This document shows positions 33,801 through 41,862 of a DNA stretch of 41,863 bases, one piece after another. The notes beneath the pieces were generated by a model. The model had not been told where the DNA came from. It saw only the letters and a list, made by a program, of their open reading frames with translations, and ran no database searches. Both the position numbers and the translations under genes were made by a program. Numbering within the stretch: position 1 is the first letter of the stretch; the number at the start of each line of letters is the position of its first letter. The stretch comes from Streptomyces africanus. Lineage in GTDB: Bacteria; Actinomycetota; Actinomycetes; Streptomycetales; Streptomycetaceae. Where the stretch lies: positions 1 through 41,863 of the forward strand of contig NZ_MUKA01000046.1 in the NCBI RefSeq assembly GCF_002150735.1. Reading direction: 5' to 3'.

Positions 33801-33829
33801 ACTATGCGGGCGCCCCCGGGGGATGTCAA
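33801..33829 (-). promoter_or_regulatory. promoter of the sugar-binding lipoprotein gene
   Basis: On the minus strand TTGACA (33829-33824), a 17-bp spacer and CATAGT (33806-33801) form a near-consensus vegetative promoter. Distance from the -35 element to the operator is 30 bp, exactly as before the inositol operon. Confidence 0.78.
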
Positions 33830-33890
33830 CAGCTTTGTCAGGACGTACCAACAAACGTGACGTTCCGACGACCAGGACGTTCGACAGAAC

Positions 33891-33938
33891 GGGGCCGCCC
33901 GCACACACCGGCAGTGCACGGTGTGTGCGGGCGGCCCC
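33891..33938 (-). terminator. very strong hairpin terminator after the VOC gene
   Basis: A perfect 20-bp stem spans 33891-33910 and 33919-33938 with an 8-nt loop. It lies 38 bp beyond the minus-strand VOC stop and 62 bp before the -35 element of the lipoprotein promoter, so it insulates that promoter from upstream transcription. Confidence 0.85.
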
Positions 33939-33976
33939 GCGCGGCGTACGGTCCCTGACCGTCCGCTCGGTCCTGC

Positions 33977-34390
33977 TCAGCTCTCCGATGCGCTGATGTT
34001 GACCATCCACGGGACGCCGAAGCGGTCCGTGCACATGCCGAAGACATCGCCCCACATCTGCTTCTCCAGCGGCACCGGCACCGAGCCGCCCGCGGACAGT
34101 TTCTCCCAGTAGCCGCGCAGCTCGGCGTCGTCGTCGCCGCTCAGGCTCACCGAGAAGGGCTGGCCCGGCGCGGACTCCATGCCCGGCGGGTTGTCGGCGC
34201 CCATCAGGGTGAAGCCGCCGGGGGTCTCCAGCAGGCCGTGCATGATCTTGTCGGCGTTCGGGGCGTCCGCGTGGCCGAAGTCGCCGTAGGTGTTGAGGGA
34301 CAGGGTGCCGCCGAAGACCTCCTGGTAGAACTCCAGCGCCTGCCGGGCGTCACCGTTGAAGGACAGGTACGGGTTGAGACGCGAGACCAT
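33977..34390 (-). CDS. VOC (glyoxalase-like) family protein, PhnB type
   Basis: This 137-residue protein of two beta-alpha-beta-beta-beta units contains LNPYLSFNGDARQALEFYQE, VFGGTLSLNTYGDF and MWGDVFGMCTDRFGVPWMVN. These are typical of the PhnB or 3-demethylubiquinone methyltransferase-like branch of the vicinal oxygen chelate superfamily. His and Glu residues that could bind metal are only partly kept, as in many PhnB-like proteins of unknown function. GAGG-like sequence precedes the ATG at 34390. It is a single-gene unit. Confidence 0.88.
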   Translation of the reverse strand: MVSRLNPYLSFNGDARQALEFYQEVFGGTLSLNTYGDFGHADAPNADKIMHGLLETPGGFTLMGADNPPGMESAPGQPFSVSLSGDDDAELRGYWEKLSAGGSVPVPLEKQMWGDVFGMCTDRFGVPWMVNISASES

Positions 34391-34561
34391 GAGAACCTCC
34401 GTGACGGGGCCGAGGGCCATGTGCGCGCAGCGTAACGCCGGGCACCGGCATCGGCTCGTCGAGCGGAACCGTGCGGAGGCGGAACGGCGCGTGCCGCGAC
34501 CGGCGTCGCCGCCAACCGCGCTGTTGGTGTGACCCCTTGGGCAGAGGGGGAGGACAGCGCG

Positions 34562-34720
34562 ATGCGCGCGACACCGACCTTGGTGGTGATCAGCAGCCTT
34601 TCCGAGTAGGGGTGCAGGGCCTCGGCGAGGAGCTCCTCGTTCGCTCCGCCGCCGTACAGGTGCGTCGTGTCGATCAGTGTGACGCCCAGCTCCACGGCCC
34701 GCCGGGCGACCGTGAGGGAG
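34562..34720 (-). pseudogene. inverted segment of a scrambled aldo/keto reductase gene
   Basis: On the minus strand this piece encodes the region after strand 1 of an aldo/keto reductase: LTVARRAVELGVTLIDTTHL, YGGGANEELLAEALHPYSER and LLITTKVGVARI. It includes the catalytic Tyr of HLYGGG and the Lys of TTKVG. It stops at the point where the plus-strand piece starting at 34724 continues the same protein (GWRLDGRPGTLRDQVEQ). The simplest reading is that about 160 bp have been flipped in place. No N-terminus is recognisable on either side. Confidence 0.65.
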
Positions 34721-34723
34721 GGC

Positions 34724-35311
34724 GGGTGGAGGCTCGACGGGCGGCCAGGCACCCTGCGTGACCAGGTCGAGCAGGCCCTGCGCAGGCTGCGCGTCGAGCG
34801 GATCGAGCTGCTCCAGCTGCACCGCATCGACCCCGGGACACCGCTCGCCGACCAGCTCGGCACGCTGCGGGACCTCCAGGCCGAGGGCCTGGTCGGCCGG
34901 ATCGGGCTGTCGGAGGTCACCGTCACCGAGCTGGCCCGGGCCCGGGAGATCGTCGACATCGCGAGCGTGCAGAACCGCTACAACCTGCTCGACCGTGAGC
35001 ACGAGCCGGTACTCGACGCCTGTGCGGCGGCGGGGATGGCCTTCCTGCCGTGGCGGCCCGTGGCCTGGGGGAAGGCAGGGGCCGAGGCGGAGATCGCGGC
35101 CGTGGCGGCCGACCTCGGTGTCACGCCCACCCAGGTGGCGCTCGCCTGGCTCCTGCACTGCTCGCCGGTCGTCCTGCCGATCCCCGGCACAGCCCGCGTC
35201 GAGCACCTGGAGGAGAACCTCGCCGCTGCGGACCTCGACCTCACACCCGCCCACCGCGACCGCCTCGACCGGCTGGCCGAGGGGGCGGGCACCGCATCGG
35301 GAGAGGGCTGA
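34724..35311 (+). pseudogene. C-terminal part of the scrambled aldo/keto reductase gene
   Basis: About 195 residues of the C-terminal two thirds of an aldo/keto reductase are intact: LRRLRVERIELLQLHRIDP, LQAEGLVGRIGLSEVTV, VQNRYNLLDREHEPVLDAC and VVLPIPGTARVEHLEENL (NADPH site). The N-terminal strand and catalytic Tyr/Lys region are missing from this strand and lie inverted immediately upstream. No ribosome site with start precedes it at the junction. The fragment cannot be an active reductase. Confidence 0.75.
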
Positions 35312-35314
35312 GGC

Positions 35315-35329
35315 GGGGGCCTTGCCCCC
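35315..35329. terminator. short hairpin between converging genes
   Basis: GGGGGC pairs with GCCCCC around a 3-nt loop, just after the aldo/keto reductase stop and 48 bp from the convergent small gene. The stem is only 6 bp, so a terminator role is tentative. Confidence 0.35.
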
Positions 35330-35377
35330 AAGAGGGCGGGACGGAAGGGGGGCACACGGCAGGGGCCCCACGAAGGC

Positions 35378-35608
35378 TCACGCCTCCTCGGACGACCCGT
35401 TGTTCCAGTCGTACGGGCCGCCGCCGCGCCACTCGATCAGCTCGGTGTCGTCGACGGCCGTGTCGGTGGTGGGCAGGCCCTCGCGGTGCAGCAGGTCCAG
35501 TACGTCGAAGAGGCTGTAGGCGACGCCCATGCGCTCGCCGTGGATGGTCACCAGCCGTCCGCCGTCCGACGCGGGCGGCTGCACGACCACGGGGGGTTGA
35601 CCGTCCAT
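35378..35608 (-). CDS. small conserved Streptomyces protein
   Basis: The predicted protein has 76 residues starting MDGQPPVVVQPP. An N-terminal beta-rich part (RLVTIHGERMGVAYSLFDVL) is followed by an acidic C-terminus containing ELIEWRGGGPYDWN. I recall similar small proteins in many Streptomyces without known function. The longer frame to 35854 is less likely since it would overlap the start of the divergent hydrolase gene at 35778. The upstream GGTGGGG is a fair ribosome site. Confidence 0.7.
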   Translation of the reverse strand: MDGQPPVVVQPPASDGGRLVTIHGERMGVAYSLFDVLDLLHREGLPTTDTAVDDTELIEWRGGGPYDWNNGSSEEA

Positions 35609-35777
35609 AGCCCCACCATGCTCCCGAAACCGCAGGTTCGCAGCTCGGCCGGGCCCATCAGGGGTCCGTGGCCGGGCGTCGGGGGCCCTGTGCGCCGGTG
35701 ACAAGGCACGATCCGGAAACTGAGTTCTCATCAGCACCCCCTGAGGGACCACGTGCCGCGGCCCTAGCGTCCGTGGC

Positions 35778-37499
35778 ATGGACATGAACCTTTCGAGAAG
35801 AGGGAAGTGGCGCGGCGCCGCACTGGCGGTGCTGCTCACCGCCGGAACGCTCACGGCCGCCGCTCCGGGTGCCCGGGCCGACGGCGCGCGGACCGAGACG
35901 CCGGTCGCGTCGACGTCGCCGGTGACCGGGGTGACGGAGTCGGTGGTGCGGGTGAAGGCGCCGCTGCCGGAGTCGGCCGGGCCGCGTCCGGCCGCCTGCG
36001 ACTGGCTGTCGTACCTGCGCTACCGCTCCGCGGGCGGTCCGGCCGCCTCGGCCGACGCGGACCGGATCCTCGTCGCCCAGCCCGGCATCCTGGAAGGGGC
36101 CGGGGCGTTCGACAGCGTGGCCCGCAACACCGTGGCGCGGGCCGCCGAACAGGGCCTGCACATCGAGTTCTGGGCGCTGGACCGGCGCTCCAACTGCCTG
36201 GAGGACCGCACCGGCATCGCCTCCGGCGACCAGCACACCGCAGTCGACTACTACTACCGCGGCAAGCAGGTCGACGGCCGGACCTTCGGCGGTTACGCCC
36301 GCAACGCGGAACTGGGATGGATGGCGAAGCTCGGCATCGAGCAGACCGTACGCGACCAGTACGACCTGCTCACCGCCGAGTTGCCCGACCGCACGCAGCG
36401 CAAGCGGAAGGTGCTGTGCGGCGGGCACTCGCTGGGCGGTGTGATCACCGGGTACTTCGCCGCCGCCGACTTCGACGGCGACCGGGCCACCACGGCGGAC
36501 GCCGGCTACAACCAGTGCGCCGGCTACTTCGCCCTCGACACGACCGTCTCCACCTCGCTCGCCGACCTCAGCGGCAGCCTGCCGGACGACACCAACCTGC
36601 CCGACATCGGCCTCGGTTACGGCGTGGTGCAGGCCGGCCTCGACACCGGGGTGCTGCCGCGCACGCTGTCCGCGCCGGTGCTGCTCAACCCCGAGACCAT
36701 GACCCTGCTCGACATCGCCGGGATGGGCGCCCTGAAGGACCCGGACGCCGAGGCCGACCTGCCCCGGTACCTGCCCGCCAACCTCAACATCGAGGCGACC
36801 CACCGCTTCCTGTTCTCCAAGGACACCGCCGCCTTCCTCACCGGCAAGCCCGCCGTGAAGGACTTCCGCCTCACCAACGGGGCGGTGCTCGGGGCGCTGC
36901 TGGACGACAACTCCGTACCACTGGCGTTCCTCCAGACCAGTGTCGGCTTCTTCGACGGCGGGCCGATCGCCGACAAGAGCTTCCCCGTGGCCAACGGCGG
37001 TGCGCAGCAGCCGGGGCTGTACGGCACCGCGTACAAGGCCATCCCGGACCGGCCGCAGGGCCCGCTCTACACCTGGCGCAACTACGACCGCGTCGGCGAC
37101 CCCGACGACCCCGGCCACCGGTCGGCCGACGGCACCCCGTTCACCGGCGCCGGCGAGGAGGTCACCGATGTGCGGCAACTGGCCCGCAGCCTGGCCGAGC
37201 AGCCGCTGGACTTCACCGAGCAGTACTTTCCGACCAAGCTGGTGACGGACATCCAGCTGGCCGGCTCGCCCCAGGTGAAGAAGCTCGTCGTGCATCCCGG
37301 CGGGCTCACCGCCAACCCGGTGCTCACCGTCCTCGCCGGTGAGGGACTCCTGGCCGGCCGGGTCCCGGCCGAGCTCCACCCCGTGGTCGCCGACGGCTAC
37401 CAGCACCTCGACGTCCTGACCGCCGCGCCCGTCCAGAACAACGGCCGGCCCGAGATCGTCTCCACGAGTCTCGCCGGGTTCGCGCGGTCGCCGCGCTGA
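35778..37499 (+). CDS. secreted alpha/beta hydrolase (lipase-like)
   Basis: This 573-residue exported protein has a signal peptide of about 35 residues (GAALAVLLTAGTLTAAAPGA then RADG). The body has an alpha/beta-hydrolase fold; the nucleophile Ser218 lies in LCGGHSLGGVITGYF. An oxyanion-side segment RILVAQPGILEGAGAF is near residue 100, and a likely catalytic His is in HPVVADGYQHLDVL near the end. The sequence resembles a family of large extracellular actinomycete hydrolases or lipases; the substrate is unknown. A second ATG two codons later is an equal start candidate. A strong hairpin separates it from the convergent cutinase. Confidence 0.85.
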   Translation: MDMNLSRRGKWRGAALAVLLTAGTLTAAAPGARADGARTETPVASTSPVTGVTESVVRVKAPLPESAGPRPAACDWLSYLRYRSAGGPAASADADRILVAQPGILEGAGAFDSVARNTVARAAEQGLHIEFWALDRRSNCLEDRTGIASGDQHTAVDYYYRGKQVDGRTFGGYARNAELGWMAKLGIEQTVRDQYDLLTAELPDRTQRKRKVLCGGHSLGGVITGYFAAADFDGDRATTADAGYNQCAGYFALDTTVSTSLADLSGSLPDDTNLPDIGLGYGVVQAGLDTGVLPRTLSAPVLLNPETMTLLDIAGMGALKDPDAEADLPRYLPANLNIEATHRFLFSKDTAAFLTGKPAVKDFRLTNGAVLGALLDDNSVPLAFLQTSVGFFDGGPIADKSFPVANGGAQQPGLYGTAYKAIPDRPQGPLYTWRNYDRVGDPDDPGHRSADGTPFTGAGEEVTDVRQLARSLAEQPLDFTEQYFPTKLVTDIQLAGSPQVKKLVVHPGGLTANPVLTVLAGEGLLAGRVPAELHPVVADGYQHLDVLTAAPVQNNGRPEIVSTSLAGFARSPR

Positions 37500-37518
37500 C
37501 CTTCCGCGTACGCACACA

Positions 37519-37550
37519 AGGGGCCCGGGAGGAGATCCTCCCGGGCCCTT
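37519..37550. terminator. bidirectional hairpin between hydrolase and cutinase genes
   Basis: A 12-bp perfect stem GGGCCCGGGAGG with its complement around AGAT, extended by outer A-T and G-T pairs. It lies 19 bp after one stop and 14 bp beyond the convergent one. Confidence 0.8.
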
Positions 37551-37564
37551 CTGTGCTGGCGGGG

Positions 37565-38206
37565 TCAGAGCCTGCCCGCGGCGAACGTGGCCGCCTGGTC
37601 GGCGTTGTCGCGGTAGCCGAGGTGCGCCCCGACGTTGCCGCCACCGCTCTCGCAGACGGGGTCACCCTTGGCGCAGATGTCCAGGGTGCGGCTCTGGTAC
37701 GTGCCGGTGACGCTCTTGCCGAGGGCGCGGATCGGGTTGCCGAACAGCAGCACCGCGGCGACCTTCGGCTCGACCGCGGCGGGCAGCGTGGCCACGATGG
37801 GGCTGCCGACCACCGCGCCCGCGCTGCTGATGCCGATCGAGTTGTCGACGACGTTCGCGCCCTGCGAATAGCCGACGAGCACGAACCGCTGATTCGGGCA
37901 GGCGGCGGCCTGGCTCTTCACATGGTCCACCAGGTCCCTGTTGCCCTGCGCGGCGGACGTCAGGGAAAGGTCCGCCGGATAGTTCACCGCGTAGCTCGAC
38001 AGGTTTTTGCCCGCCGCTTTCTTCTGCAGCGCGGAATACACCGGGTCGCCGACGATGAAGCCGAGCGTGCCCGGCTCGAAGGTGCCGCGCGCCGAGACGA
38101 CTTCCACGTCGGAGCAGGCAGCGGCCGTGGCCGAGGGAGCCGAGAGGGTGGCCAGACCGGCCCCGCCGACCAGCGAGAGCGCGGCGAGACACAAACGGAT
38201 ACGCAT
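37565..38206 (-). CDS. secreted cutinase family serine esterase
   Basis: This 213-residue exported esterase has a 29-residue signal peptide ending in SATAAA. The catalytic Ser114 is in VLVGYSQGANVV, the catalytic Asp in DICAKGDPVCESGG and the His in GAHLGYRDN. These are the cutinase/CULP triad; four cysteines could form the usual disulfides. GGAGGA precedes the ATG. The protein probably hydrolyses cutin-like polyesters or lipid esters outside the cell. It may be read from the AT-rich promoter region at about 38230-38340 shared with the end of the PucR gene. Confidence 0.9.
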   Translation of the reverse strand: MRIRLCLAALSLVGGAGLATLSAPSATAAACSDVEVVSARGTFEPGTLGFIVGDPVYSALQKKAAGKNLSSYAVNYPADLSLTSAAQGNRDLVDHVKSQAAACPNQRFVLVGYSQGANVVDNSIGISSAGAVVGSPIVATLPAAVEPKVAAVLLFGNPIRALGKSVTGTYQSRTLDICAKGDPVCESGGGNVGAHLGYRDNADQAATFAAGRL

Positions 38207-38359
38207 GGGGAATCCTCCGCGGGTGAGGCGCGTGGAGCGCCTGCGAAAAAGGACGGCCCGAACGTATTCGCTGTGTCTGCCGGAGTGTTATGGACGGGAT
38301 TATGGAATCGCCGCAGTTTTTTATCACCGATTGAGTACGCCGCGATCGAGCAGCGGCAT

Positions 38360-39580
38360 TCAGTTCTGTGCTGTGCGCAGTGACTCCGCGCGCAGCGCGA
38401 GAATCAGGTCGAGGCGGGTTTCCGGGTCGTGCAGGGCGTCGCCGAAGAGCTTCTCCAGCTGGCGCAGGCGGTAGCGGACCGTCTGCGGGTGGATGTGCAG
38501 CCGGGTGGCGACGTCCGGCACGTTGCTGCCGCTGAGCAGCCACGCCAGGAGGGTCTCGGCGAGCCGCTCGCGCTGCCCGGCCGAGACCGTGTCGAGCGGC
38601 GCGAGAACCCGCGCCTGGAGCCGTTCCAGCAGCGGCTCGTCGCCGTACAGCACCAGCGTCGACAGATGGTCGGCGCACCGCACCACGCCCTGGCGGGGGA
38701 GGATCCCGCGGCCCATCAGCCCGAGCGCCCGGGTGGCGAGGCGCAGCGACTGCGCGGCGTCGGTGACCGCGACGGTCGGGCCGATCGCGGCGGGCCGGCC
38801 GCGCAGCGCGAGCGCGAACGCCCGGCCGCCGAAGCGGCCGGAGCTGTCCGGGTCGGGCACCAGCATGCGCGGCGGCCGGGACTCCATGTCCACCAGCGCG
38901 CCCGCCGCGGCCAGCGGCCGGTCCTCCTCCCGCCGGTCCGGAGCCGCCGCGAGCGCCACCACGGCGACCGTCCGGGGCACCGGCCAGCGCGCGCTGTGCG
39001 CCAGGTCCTGCACGGCCTCCAGCGCCACCGGCCCGTCCTCCAGCAGCAGGTCGAGCAGCCGTCTGCGGCGCCGCTCCAGCTCGTCCGAGTTGCGCAGCTG
39101 CGCCTCCGCGTAGCCGGCCGCGGCCGCCTCGGCGACCTCGTGCACGGTCCGGAACGCCAGCTCGCCGAGCGCCGCGACGACCGTGGAGTCCAGGCCGAGT
39201 TCCTCCGCCGTCTGCCCCATCAGCCGCCAGGCGTGCAGCCCCCCGACCCGCAGCGCGGACTGCAACGCGTCCAGGCTGCGGCCCTCCAGGGCCTCGCCGC
39301 GCCCCAGTTCGTAGTACGTCGCCGCGATCGCGCCCCCGTCGTCGCGCGGGTCGGCGATGTGGTCGACGAACAAGGTCAGCGCCTGCACCACCCCGGCCCG
39401 CAGGTTCCTGCCGTACGTCCCGTCGACGGGCCGCGCGTACTCGGGAACCTGACGGCGGACCTCCTCCTCCACCTGGTCGGCGACGGCCGCGAGCTGGGCG
39501 CGCAGCAGCTCCGCCAGCTCGGGCGGCATCGGTGGCATACCGGGGCGATCCGGTACGCCCTGTGGGGTGGGCACAGCCAT
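38360..39580 (-). CDS. PucR/CdaR-type transcriptional regulator
   Basis: The regulator has 406 residues. The N-terminal helical sensing part (about 20-190; VFD-like FVDHIADPRDDGGAIAATYY) is followed by a GGDEF-like middle part and a C-terminal PucR helix-turn-helix (HTH_30, about 345-395): LLSGSNVPDVATRLHIHPQT and VRYRLRQLEKLFGD. The ATG at 39580 has AAAGGAG 9 bp upstream. Such proteins are usually activators of nearby catabolic or secondary-metabolite genes. Here it lies downstream of, and in the same direction as, the esterase and polyketide synthase genes, 122 bp after the esterase stop. Confidence 0.88.
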   Translation of the reverse strand: MAVPTPQGVPDRPGMPPMPPELAELLRAQLAAVADQVEEEVRRQVPEYARPVDGTYGRNLRAGVVQALTLFVDHIADPRDDGGAIAATYYELGRGEALEGRSLDALQSALRVGGLHAWRLMGQTAEELGLDSTVVAALGELAFRTVHEVAEAAAAGYAEAQLRNSDELERRRRRLLDLLLEDGPVALEAVQDLAHSARWPVPRTVAVVALAAAPDRREEDRPLAAAGALVDMESRPPRMLVPDPDSSGRFGGRAFALALRGRPAAIGPTVAVTDAAQSLRLATRALGLMGRGILPRQGVVRCADHLSTLVLYGDEPLLERLQARVLAPLDTVSAGQRERLAETLLAWLLSGSNVPDVATRLHIHPQTVRYRLRQLEKLFGDALHDPETRLDLILALRAESLRTAQN

Positions 39581-39702
39581 CACGGGCACTCCTTTCGGCC
39601 GGAAGCGGCTCACCCGCGGGCTGTTGCCGCTGTGACGCGTGGGAAGTCCTGTGTTGGACGGACGACCCCTGCGCTCCGTTCCGTGCCCCGACGGCACCCC
39701 CG

Positions 39703-40662
39703 TCACTCCGGCACGCCCAGCGCTTGGGCGAGCATCGGCCACGAGGCGGTGAACTCCCGCTTCCAGTAGGGCCAGTCGTGCCCTCCTCCCGAGTAGAGGT
39801 GCGTGGTGGCCCGGATGCCGAGGCGGACGAGGGTGCCGGCGAAGCCCTGCGCCGAGGGCCACAGGGCGCTCTCCAGCACGCCGGGCAGCGGATCGCCGCC
39901 GCTGCCGCCGCCCACTCCGCTGCCCTGCGAGACGTACAGGGCGGTGCCGCGCAGCCCCGTGGCGCGGGCCCGCGGGTTGAAGTCGCGCCAGGTCAGGAGG
40001 TTCAGCAGCGGATGGCCCCACAGGGACGCGGCCGGCAGGTTCTCGCGGGCCACGATGGCGTCCATGATGGGGGGCACGCCGGGGGCCGTGGTGTCGAGGA
40101 TGCCGCTGTAGGACGCAGCGGCCGTGAACGCCCCCGGGTGGCGGGCCGCGTGGGCCATCGCGCCGTAACCTCCGGTGGAGACCCCGGCCACCGCGCGTAC
40201 GCCGGAGGCCCGGTAGTCCCGGGCGAGCAGCGCCGGCACCTCCTTGACCTGGAACGTCTCGTAGTCGGGGCCGCCGCGCCAGACGCTGGGGATGCCCGTG
40301 GGGCCGGCGTCCGGCATCGCCACGATCAGGTCGCGGCCCTCGGTGAAGGCCTCGATGCCGGTCTCCCGGGTCCAGGACGTGTAGTCGTCGTGGGCGCCGT
40401 GCAGCAGGTACAGCACGGGGTACTTCTTCTCGGGCCGCGCACCGAAGTCCGACGGCAGGATCAGCCGGACCGGCGCGCTGCGGCCGAGCGCGGCGGAGGG
40501 CACGGACACGTCCAGCGTGCGCGGCCCGAGCCGGGTGGCGGCCGCGGCACGGGCCGTGCCGCCCGCGGCCCCGAACAAGGCGGCGAGGCCGGCGGCGGCC
40601 GTCGCTCTGGCGACAGTGCGCCGGGACACTCCGGCAGCGGGCTTCGGCGGCAGGTCGGGCAT
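39703..40662 (-). CDS. Tat-exported esterase of the antigen 85/esterase D family
   Basis: This 319-residue protein has a twin-arginine signal (VSRRTVARATAAAGLAALFG). The body has an alpha/beta-hydrolase fold with LYLLHGAHDDYTSWTRETG (oxyanion region). The nucleophile Ser162 is in VAGVSTGGYGAMAHA, and His is in GGGHDWPYWKREF. The class contains mycolyltransferases and S-formylglutathione hydrolases; a lipid acyltransferase or esterase function is likely. It starts 21 bp after the polyketide synthase stop with GAGGAG before the ATG, so the two are probably one operon and the esterase may act on the PKS product. Confidence 0.86.
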   Translation of the reverse strand: MPDLPPKPAAGVSRRTVARATAAAGLAALFGAAGGTARAAAATRLGPRTLDVSVPSAALGRSAPVRLILPSDFGARPEKKYPVLYLLHGAHDDYTSWTRETGIEAFTEGRDLIVAMPDAGPTGIPSVWRGGPDYETFQVKEVPALLARDYRASGVRAVAGVSTGGYGAMAHAARHPGAFTAAASYSGILDTTAPGVPPIMDAIVARENLPAASLWGHPLLNLLTWRDFNPRARATGLRGTALYVSQGSGVGGGSGGDPLPGVLESALWPSAQGFAGTLVRLGIRATTHLYSGGGHDWPYWKREFTASWPMLAQALGVPE

Positions 40663-40683
40663 GGCGGCTCCTCGGTCGGTGAT

Positions 40684-41862
40684 TCAGGGGGCCCGTTCGG
40701 CGAGCACCCGGCTCAGGTGGGCGGCGATCTCGTCGACGTGCGGCGGATCGAGCAGCGACAGATGGTGACCGGGCACCGGCACGACCTCCAGGCGCGGGCA
40801 CACCTCGTCCCAGCCCAGCGCCTCGTCGTCCCGCTCGTAGGCCGGGTCGCGCACGGTGTGGGGCGCGGGCTCGGTGGCGCGGTAGAGGAGGACCGGCCCG
40901 TCGTACCCGCCGGGCCGGTGCGCCTCCCCGATGCCCAGGTCCAGGTAGGAGGCGCGCTGGTGCTCCAGCGCCGCGGGCGGCACGTCGGCGGCCTCGCGCA
41001 GCGCCCGCAGCACGGTGTCGATGCGGTCCCGGTCGTCGTCCATGGCCACGAGCTCGTCGTACGGCAGCTCCAGCCGCACCCCGTAGGCGTCGGCGACATG
41101 GCCGGCGAAGCCCTCGAAATGCGTCCGGATCCGGTCGGCGCGCGTCACGCCGGGCCGGGGGAGGGGGCGTACGGAGTCGAGGAGCACGACCAGCGGTATG
41201 TCCCGTCCGGCGGCTTTCAGCTGCCGCGCGGTCTCCTGGGCGACGAACCCGCCGAAGGACCAACCACCCAGCAGACAGGGCCCGTCGGGGTGGGCGGCGG
41301 CGATCGCCTCGGCGTAGCGCCGGGCCTTCTCCGGCACGGTCCGGGCCTCCTCGATCCGCTCCAGCCCGTACACCGGCCGGTCCTCGCCGAGCCGCTCGGC
41401 GAGCGTCCGGTAGACGGTCACCGGGCCGCCGGCCGCGTGGACGAGGAACAGCGGGGGCCGGGAACCGGTGGCGCGCAGCGGGCGCAGCGGCGTGTCCTCG
41501 CGGGGGAGGGCGTTGCGGATCCGGGCGGCGGCCTCCTCGACCGTGGCGGCGGCGAACAGGTCGCGCAGGGCCAGTTCGACACCGAACTCGCGCTCCACGG
41601 CGGTGCGGATGCGGACGGCCATCAGCGAGTCCAGGCCGAGGTCCGCCAGGGCGGTGCCCGGGGTGACGCGGACCGGCGGATGGCCGGTGACGGCGGCGAT
41701 GTGGTGGGTCAGCCGGGCCAGGACCGACTTGGGCTCCGCCACCTCGGCGGGAGCTTCCGCCCGTTCCGGCACCGGCTCGGTGCGGGCCCGGCCGTCCGTC
41801 CACCAGTGCCGGACGTGCCGCCACCGGGGCACCGGCAGGTCGACGACCCGCCCGGGCGGCAC
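40684..41862 (-). CDS. 3' end of a polyketide synthase: carrier protein plus thioesterase
   Basis: The partial gene enters from the right edge and gives 392 C-terminal residues. They begin with a post-acyltransferase linker (VVDLPVPRWRHVRHWW). A phosphopantetheine carrier follows (LADLGLDSLMAVRIRTAVE, Ser in LDSL) and then a type I thioesterase (PPLFLVHAAGGPVTVYRTLA; Ser in LLGGWSFGGFVAQET; a C-terminal VPGHHLSLLDPPHV with the catalytic His). The linker suggests a type I PKS (KS-AT upstream, outside the window), though an NRPS/PKS hybrid is possible. ACP-TE ends are typical of a product-releasing last module. The esterase gene follows in the same operon. Confidence 0.85.
   Translation of the reverse strand: MPPGRVVDLPVPRWRHVRHWWTDGRARTEPVPERAEAPAEVAEPKSVLARLTHHIAAVTGHPPVRVTPGTALADLGLDSLMAVRIRTAVEREFGVELALRDLFAAATVEEAAARIRNALPREDTPLRPLRATGSRPPLFLVHAAGGPVTVYRTLAERLGEDRPVYGLERIEEARTVPEKARRYAEAIAAAHPDGPCLLGGWSFGGFVAQETARQLKAAGRDIPLVVLLDSVRPLPRPGVTRADRIRTHFEGFAGHVADAYGVRLELPYDELVAMDDDRDRIDTVLRALREAADVPPAALEHQRASYLDLGIGEAHRPGGYDGPVLLYRATEPAPHTVRDPAYERDDEALGWDEVCPRLEVVPVPGHHLSLLDPPHVDEIAAHLSRVLAERAP

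Noticed and set aside
35658..37517. Minus-strand frame of 619 codons opposite the secreted hydrolase
   Set aside because: Val/Gly/Arg-rich shadow without domains; the plus strand has a signal peptide and a GHSLGG serine motif.
38360..41824. Continuous minus-strand frame of 1154 codons at the right end
   Set aside because: It only becomes protein-like after the PucR start at 39580; the earlier part is an out-of-frame reading of the esterase and PKS genes.
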